Assembly: GCA_902475785.1 (NCBI GenBank)
Contig: CABSAN010000020.1
Location: forward strand, 1 to 35,767
From: an uncultured Collinsella sp.
GTDB lineage: Bacteria; Actinomycetota; Coriobacteriia; Coriobacteriales; Coriobacteriaceae
Reading direction: 5' to 3'
Length of the DNA: 35,767 bases
Position 1 is the stretch's first letter; every line of letters starts with the position of its first letter. This document shows, piece by piece, positions 31,693 to 35,767 of this stretch. The position numbers and the translations under genes are program-made. The notes beneath the pieces were generated by a model. It did no database searches and was not told the origin of the DNA. It saw only the letters and a list, made by a program, of their open reading frames with translations.

Positions 31693-31750
31693 GTTATGAC
31701 TTGTATCCTACGCCTCGGCGAGGTGGGTAATTACAGCTGTAACGGCTTTG

Positions 31751-34030
31751 TTACGCATCCTTGGCAGACGACTTAACAGAAGCAGACTTGGCCTTGGTAG
31801 CGGCCTTTTTTGCAGCCGGCTTCTTGGTCGCGGTAGCCTTAGCAGCGGGCTTTGCGGCGGTCTTGGCCTTGGCAGCGGGCTTGGCAGCCTTCGCCTTAGC
31901 CGGAGCCTTCTTAGCAGCTGCGGCCTTGGGCTTCACCGAGGACGTGCGCTTGCGCGTCGCCTTCTTGGGCTCCTCGACCACCGGCGGCTTGTAGCTGCTG
32001 GGACCGCGGCGCTTAAGCACCACGCCAGCCAGGCCGGGCACCTTGATCTCGATGGAGTCCATCTGCCCGTTCCAGGGATAGGGCTCGCTCGAGCAGGTGT
32101 AGGGCTCTTCACCTGCGTATCCGCTGCCGCCAAACTCGGGACGGTCGGAGTCAAAGATGACCTCCCAGTCACCCTCGCGCGGCACGCCCACGCGGAAGCT
32201 CTCGTAGCTCGCCGGATCAAAGTTGATCAGGATCACCAGATCGTCGTCGATGTCCTCGCCCTGGCGCACAAAGCTCACGATGGACTGCTTGGAGTTGTCC
32301 GCATCGATCCAGGTAAAGCCGTCGTCGGTGTAGCCGCGCTCGTACAGGGCGGGCTCGGCGGTGTACAGGTGGTTGAGCGCCTTGATAAACGCCTGATGAT
32401 GCTTGTGGGTCTCGTACTCCTCGGTCAGGAACCACTGGATGGACTCGTAGTAGCGCCACTCAATAAACTGGCCGATCTCGTTGCCCATAAAGTTGAGCTT
32501 GGCGCCGGGGTGCGTCATCTGGTAGAAGGCCAGCGTGCGCAGGCCGGCAAACTGACGCCACCAGTCGCCCGGCATGCGACCGATGAGCGAGCACTTGCCG
32601 TGCACGACCTCGTCGTGGCTCAGCGGGCAGATAAAGTTCTCGGTAAAGGCGTACATGATGGAGAACGTGAGCAGGCCATGATTGCCGGGGCGCCACGGAA
32701 AATCGGTCTGCATGTAGTGCAGGGTGTCGTTCATCCAGCCCATGTCCCACTTGTAGTGGAAGCCCAGGCCGCCGTCCTGCGGCGGATAGGTCACGAGCGG
32801 CCACGCGGTGGACTCCTCGGCCATCATCATCACGTCGGGATAGTGCGCCTCCACGGCGCAGTTGACCTGGCGGATAAACGCGCTGGCGTCCAGGTCTTCC
32901 TCGGTACCGTACTTGTTGAACTTCTTTTGCCCCGGATCGTCGATGCCAAAGTTGAGGTACAGCATGCTGGACACGCCGTCCATGCGAATGCCGTCTACGT
33001 GGAAGTTCTCGAGCCAGTACAGCACGTTGGAGACCAGGAAGGAGCGGACCTCGCCGCGGGCGAAGTCAAACTTGTGCGTGCCCCAGTTGGGGTGAATCTC
33101 GTGTTCAAACAGCATGTGGCCGTTAAAGGTGGCAAGGCCGTGGGCGTCGGCGCAAAAACCGCCGGGCACCCAGTCCATGATCACGCCGATGCCTGCCTCG
33201 TGGCACGCATCGATAAAGTGCATAAGCTGCTGCGGGTTGCCGTAGCGCGACGTGGCGGCATAGTAGCCGGTCGTCTGGTAGCCCCAGGAGCCATCGAAGG
33301 GATGCTCCATAAGCGGCATGACCTCGATATGCGTGTACCCCATGTCGCGCACGTAGTCCACGAGCTCGACCGACAGGTCGTCGTAGGTGTAAAACTCGCC
33401 GCGCTGCGCGGGGAAGGGATCCATGGGGCCGGGGTAGTTGCCGTACTCGTCCGGCTCGCCCTGCGGCGCGTCGCCGTGGCGCTTCCACGAGCCAATATGC
33501 ACCTCGTAGATGTTAAGGGGCTGCGACATGTGGTTGTGGCTGGCGCGGCGCTTGAGCCACGCGGCGTCGTTCCACTCATAGCCATCGAGGGTCCACAGCA
33601 CGCTGGCGGTACCCGGAGGGCACTCGGCCTTAAAGGCGTACGGATCGGCCTTGTAGAGCTTTTCGCCCTCGTTGGTCTCGATCAGGTACTTATAGAGCTG
33701 GCCCTGCTCGGCGCCAGGAACAAAGCCTTCCCAAATAGCGCTCGTATGCATGGGCACCAGCGGGTTGGCCTGCTCATCCCAGTCGTTAAATTCGCCAATG
33801 ACATGGACGCTCTTTACGTCGGGCGCCCAAACGCAAAAGCGCCAGCCGCGCGTACGGTTCTGCGTGTCGGGGTGCGCGCCCATCTTTTCCCAACTGCGCT
33901 CCCACGTACCGATGCCAAATAGATAGACATCGTCCTTGGTGAGCTCCGGTGTATGCGGGGCGGCTTTACGGGTAGCAGGCTTTTTGGGTGCTGGCTTTAG
34001 CTTTGTATCGCTCACGTTTGATCCCATCAT
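31751..34030 (-). CDS. glgB: 1,4-alpha-glucan branching enzyme with basic tails
   Basis: About 759 residues. After a basic N-terminal extension of about 35 residues (KPAPKKPATRKAA), a CBM48 domain (FCVWAPDVKSVHVIGEFNDWD) precedes the GH13 catalytic domain: DGIRMDGVSSM (nucleophile), MAEEST (acid/base) and LSHDEVVHG. This is a complete enzyme making alpha-1,6 branches. The last 74 residues (coded by 31754-31975) are a pure Lys/Ala/Thr histone-H1-like tail beginning EEPKKATRKRTSS. The start is uncertain: ATG 34030 or 34027 have no good ribosome site, GTG 34015 is possible, and the frame is open to a TTG at 34075. It is the first gene of the glg cluster, with a structured leader and a shared control region upstream. 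Confidence 0.93.
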   Translation of the reverse strand: MMGSNVSDTKLKPAPKKPATRKAAPHTPELTKDDVYLFGIGTWERSWEKMGAHPDTQNRTRGWRFCVWAPDVKSVHVIGEFNDWDEQANPLVPMHTSAIWEGFVPGAEQGQLYKYLIETNEGEKLYKADPYAFKAECPPGTASVLWTLDGYEWNDAAWLKRRASHNHMSQPLNIYEVHIGSWKRHGDAPQGEPDEYGNYPGPMDPFPAQRGEFYTYDDLSVELVDYVRDMGYTHIEVMPLMEHPFDGSWGYQTTGYYAATSRYGNPQQLMHFIDACHEAGIGVIMDWVPGGFCADAHGLATFNGHMLFEHEIHPNWGTHKFDFARGEVRSFLVSNVLYWLENFHVDGIRMDGVSSMLYLNFGIDDPGQKKFNKYGTEEDLDASAFIRQVNCAVEAHYPDVMMMAEESTAWPLVTYPPQDGGLGFHYKWDMGWMNDTLHYMQTDFPWRPGNHGLLTFSIMYAFTENFICPLSHDEVVHGKCSLIGRMPGDWWRQFAGLRTLAFYQMTHPGAKLNFMGNEIGQFIEWRYYESIQWFLTEEYETHKHHQAFIKALNHLYTAEPALYERGYTDDGFTWIDADNSKQSIVSFVRQGEDIDDDLVILINFDPASYESFRVGVPREGDWEVIFDSDRPEFGGSGYAGEEPYTCSSEPYPWNGQMDSIEIKVPGLAGVVLKRRGPSSYKPPVVEEPKKATRKRTSSVKPKAAAAKKAPAKAKAAKPAAKAKTAAKPAAKATATKKPAAKKAATKAKSASVKSSAKDA
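31754..31975 (-). other. Region encoding the 74-residue H1-like tail of GlgB
   Basis: Encodes repeated KPAAK/AAKK/KATA units with 26 or so lysines and almost no acidic residues after the first two. The TRKRTS motif near its start matches the TTTRKRTT motifs of the GlgA tail. The frame is open to the normal stop codon. Confidence 0.85.
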
Positions 34031-34115
34031 GACGCGGCAGCGTGTTGCCTTGGTGACTAGATGCGAAAGGTCCAAGGCTGCACGAATCGAAGGGACGGCG
34101 ATAGTTCTATGATTC

Positions 34116-34192
34116 GTTCCACCTCGCGTGCTCGGTGGAACTTTCGGCAGAAACTACGATAACACCTGTACGTTAGTTTTATGGACGAAAGT
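34116..34192 (-). promoter_or_regulatory. Structured leader of the glgB transcript (candidate cis-regulatory RNA)
   Basis: Three stems fold by eye: GTTCCACC/GGTGGAAC (34116-34123 with 34134-34141); ACTTTCG/CGAAAGT (34140-34146 with 34186-34192); and nested AAACTACG with CGTTAGTTT (34151-34158 with 34171-34179, one bulge). The first two share two bases, so they compete at their junction. The region would be transcribed from the TATAAA promoter at 34233-34228, giving a leader near 190 bases. It does not match a riboswitch class that I recognise. Confidence 0.4.
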
Positions 34193-34227
34193 GGATTTGC
34201 GGGCGCGTTTAATCGGTAAGCGCCATG

Positions 34228-34338
34228 TTTATACCACTGGCAGAATTGCCGTGGTAAAACTCTTGACAGTTTTACCAATTAGGGTTTCAAAACTGTTAGG
34301 CTGACGTTTGGTAAAACGTTTTTAGCAGGTTGTTTACC
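34228..34338. promoter_or_regulatory. Divergent glgB/HAD promoter region with clustered GGTAAAAC operator sites
   Basis: For glgB (minus) an extended -10, TGGTATAAA, has its TATAAA at 34233-34228. For the HAD gene (plus) TTGACA lies at 34263-34268 with a weak TTCAAA at 34286-34291. Operator-like half-sites are GGTAAAAC (34253-34260) and GTTTTACC (34269-34276), an inverted pair centred on TTGACA; TGGTAAAACGTTTTTAG (34309-34325); and GTTTACC (34332-34338). TACCAC/GTGGTA (34232-34237, 34251-34256) forms another inverted pair overlapping the glgB -10. A regulator bound here could act on both directions. Confidence 0.55.
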
Positions 34339-34361
34339 ATTTGACATCGAAAGGTATGTTT

Positions 34362-35051
34362 ATGTCCCAGACCGCCGCTCCCAATGTTGCTTTTATTTTC
34401 GATTGCGACGGAACACTGGTTAATAGCACCCCCGTTTGGGCGTATGCCCAGCCCGAGTTATTGCACCGCCACGGAGTTGACGTGACGGTCGACGATTTTG
34501 CCCAGTTTGAGCATTTGTCGCTCGAGGACGAGTGCCAGGCCTACCACGACACGTGGGGCATTGGTGCGAATGGCGAGGAGGTGTATCGCGAGCTGGGCGA
34601 GATCCTGATCGATGGCTATTCCAAGGTGCCGCCGCGCGAGGGGCTCCTGACATTTTTAGAGCAGGCGAAGGCGGCCGGTATTGCTATGTGCGTTGCTACG
34701 TCCACGCCGGCCGAGCTGGTGCAGTCCGCGCTCGCCGGTGCCGGGCTCGATGCCTACATGGAGTTAGTTACCACGACGGGTGAGGCGGGACGCTCCAAAC
34801 AGTTCCCGGATGTGTACGAGCTGGCGCTGCGCCGTCTGGAGGAGCGCCACGGGCATAAGTTTGAGCGTGCTTGGGTGTTTGAGGACGCCGTCTTTGGCCT
34901 AAAGAGCTCTGGAGTCGCCGGCTTTAAGCGTGTAGGTATTTATGACCCACACGGCCGCATGAAGCGTGACGACGTGCGCGCCAACTGCGACATCTTTATC
35001 GACAGCTACGAGGAGCTGGATCTGGCCTGCGTGCTTTCGTTTGAGGGATAG
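34362..35051 (+). CDS. HAD-superfamily hydrolase, beta-phosphoglucomutase-like
   Basis: A 229-residue subfamily IA HAD protein. Motif I is FDCDGTLVNS (about 12-21) with the nucleophile and second Asp, a helical cap follows, motif II is VATST, motif III includes the Lys of GRSKQFPDVYELAL, and motif IV is WVFEDAVFGLKSS. This set is shared by beta-phosphoglucomutases and small phosphatases; the exact substrate cannot be decided. I chose ATG 34362 with GAAAGG 7 bases upstream; ATG 34356 is too close to that site. Its position divergent from the glycogen cluster, with shared operator-like sites, suggests a role in sugar-phosphate handling. It is 9 bases upstream of the thiamine diphosphokinase gene. 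Confidence 0.88.
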   Translation: MSQTAAPNVAFIFDCDGTLVNSTPVWAYAQPELLHRHGVDVTVDDFAQFEHLSLEDECQAYHDTWGIGANGEEVYRELGEILIDGYSKVPPREGLLTFLEQAKAAGIAMCVATSTPAELVQSALAGAGLDAYMELVTTTGEAGRSKQFPDVYELALRRLEERHGHKFERAWVFEDAVFGLKSSGVAGFKRVGIYDPHGRMKRDDVRANCDIFIDSYEELDLACVLSFEG

Positions 35052-35060
35052 GCGAGGGTT

Positions 35061-35702
35061 GTGGCTTGCAAAGTTTTAGTGGTTTGTGGCTCGCCGGTGG
35101 TGGCGAGCCCCGAGTTGCTGTGCCACCTGGCGGGGGAGTGCGATCACGTTGTCGCCGTGGACCGCGGGCTCGACGCGCTGCTGGGCGCCGGTCTGGGCTG
35201 CGACGTTTATGTGGGGGATGCCGACACGGTGAGCGACGCAGGCCGTGCGATGGCCGATGCCGCTGAAGCCTTTGAGGTAGAACGCCACGACCCCTACAAG
35301 GACTATACCGATCTGGCGCTGGCGCTCGATGCCGTCCGCCGTCGCTGGCCGGGTGCCGAAGTGGTTGCGACCTGCGCCACCGGAGGCCGCCCCGATATGG
35401 CGCTATCCGTACTGGGCCTGCTCGCGGGCTACGAGGATGCCCCAGTCTGGATTGCCGAGGACGAGACCACGGCTCGCATCCTGCACGAAGGCGAATCCTG
35501 GATCATCGAAGACCACGAGGGCAAGACGTTCTCCATTATCGCTATAGCCCCCAACACCGAGGTAAGCGAACACGGCTTAGAGTGGGAGCTAGACCACAGC
35601 CCCCTGGGCTTGTTGGCCGACACGGGCATCAGCAACGTCGTCAGGGGTACGGCCAAGATCCAAGTCCACCAAGGCATTGCGATTGGTTATTTGCTGGCGT
35701 GA
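35061..35702 (+). CDS. Thiamine diphosphokinase
   Basis: A 213-residue enzyme making thiamine diphosphate from thiamine and ATP. The family pattern is seen: VVAVDRGLDALLGAG, then VGDADTVS in place of the usual GDFDS, KDYTDLALAL (the K-x-x-TD signature), TGGRPDMALS for GGRxDH, and a C-terminal beta domain with the conserved GISN near the end. The Phe-to-Ala and His-to-Met changes are tolerable variations, but they are departures from the commonest motifs. The start is GTG 35061 with GGCGAGGG upstream; no nearby ATG fits. Cotranscription with the HAD gene is likely. Beyond its stop the remaining 65 bases show nothing recognisable. Confidence 0.88.
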   Translation: MACKVLVVCGSPVVASPELLCHLAGECDHVVAVDRGLDALLGAGLGCDVYVGDADTVSDAGRAMADAAEAFEVERHDPYKDYTDLALALDAVRRRWPGAEVVATCATGGRPDMALSVLGLLAGYEDAPVWIAEDETTARILHEGESWIIEDHEGKTFSIIAIAPNTEVSEHGLEWELDHSPLGLLADTGISNVVRGTAKIQVHQGIAIGYLLA

Positions 35703-35767
35703 GGGTTTTATCGGGACGTGTCTCTATAGTTTTGTCAAGCGCGTGCTTCGCGCCATTTCGGCATGAC

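Noticed and set aside
27949..31776. 1275-codon open frame on the plus strand, opposite glgD's 5' end, glgC and glgP
   Set aside because: It is the mirror frame of strongly GC-biased genes whose families are certain; it has no recognisable domain and runs through several real gene boundaries.
31748..33922. 724-codon open frame on the plus strand opposite glgB
   Set aside because: Mirror frame of glgB, which shows all catalytic motifs on the other strand.

Overview
The window looks like the chromosome of a high-GC gut actinobacterium of the class Coriobacteriia, most likely Collinsella or a close relative. This is an inference from base composition, AGGAGG-type ribosome binding sites, a GlgC/GlgD pair of the Firmicutes-gut type, and overall gene style; no 16S gene is present to settle it. 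There is no prophage, CRISPR array or intact transposase. Nearly everything is core metabolism, but the intergenic gaps are unusually rich in long, near-perfect inverted repeats.

Layout. 1-2470: tRNA-Glu with a strong terminator, a YbhN-type membrane protein, and a TetR regulator preceded by a palindrome. 2472-3905: a radical SAM enzyme of unknown substrate, convergent with the TetR gene. 4121-7526 (minus): a three-gene MacAB-like exporter (periplasmic-type adaptor, ATPase, FtsX-like permease) with 1-base and 4-base overlaps. 7657-9420 (minus): an L,D-transpeptidase with a Q-rich cytoplasmic tail. 9538-12772 (minus): a fused L-serine dehydratase, then metK. 13106-20322 (plus): gltX, priA, def, fmt and rsmB, a translation and replication-restart cluster. 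20464-24085 (minus): an FmdB zinc ribbon and a 1098-residue fusion of a GH13 amylase/debranching domain with a GH77 4-alpha-glucanotransferase. 24517-34030 (minus): the glycogen cluster glgB-glgP-glgC-glgD-glgA in transcription order. 34362-35702 (plus): a HAD phosphatase/phosphoglucomutase-like gene and a thiamine diphosphokinase.

How the genes work together. GlgC/GlgD make ADP-glucose, GlgA elongates, GlgB branches, GlgP phosphorolyses, and the GH13-GH77 fusion would debranch and disproportionate the limit dextrins, so one region holds a complete glycogen cycle. A LacI-type operator-like motif (TGGTAAAACG followed by T-rich sequence) occurs both upstream of the GH13-GH77 gene and in the divergent glgB/HAD control region, suggesting one regulator for both.

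Most unusual points. (1) GlgA carries a 253-residue and GlgB a 74-residue Lys/Ala/Thr tail resembling histone H1, with a shared TRKRT motif, on unrelated catalytic domains. (2) A roughly 74-bp palindromic repeat occurs three times in both orientations, always just 3' of a gene. (3) Four further, mutually different inverted-repeat elements of 102-148 bp occupy intergenic gaps; one carries GTCCCC-type repeats with compensatory changes in its palindromes. (4) The glgB leader is predicted to be structured.
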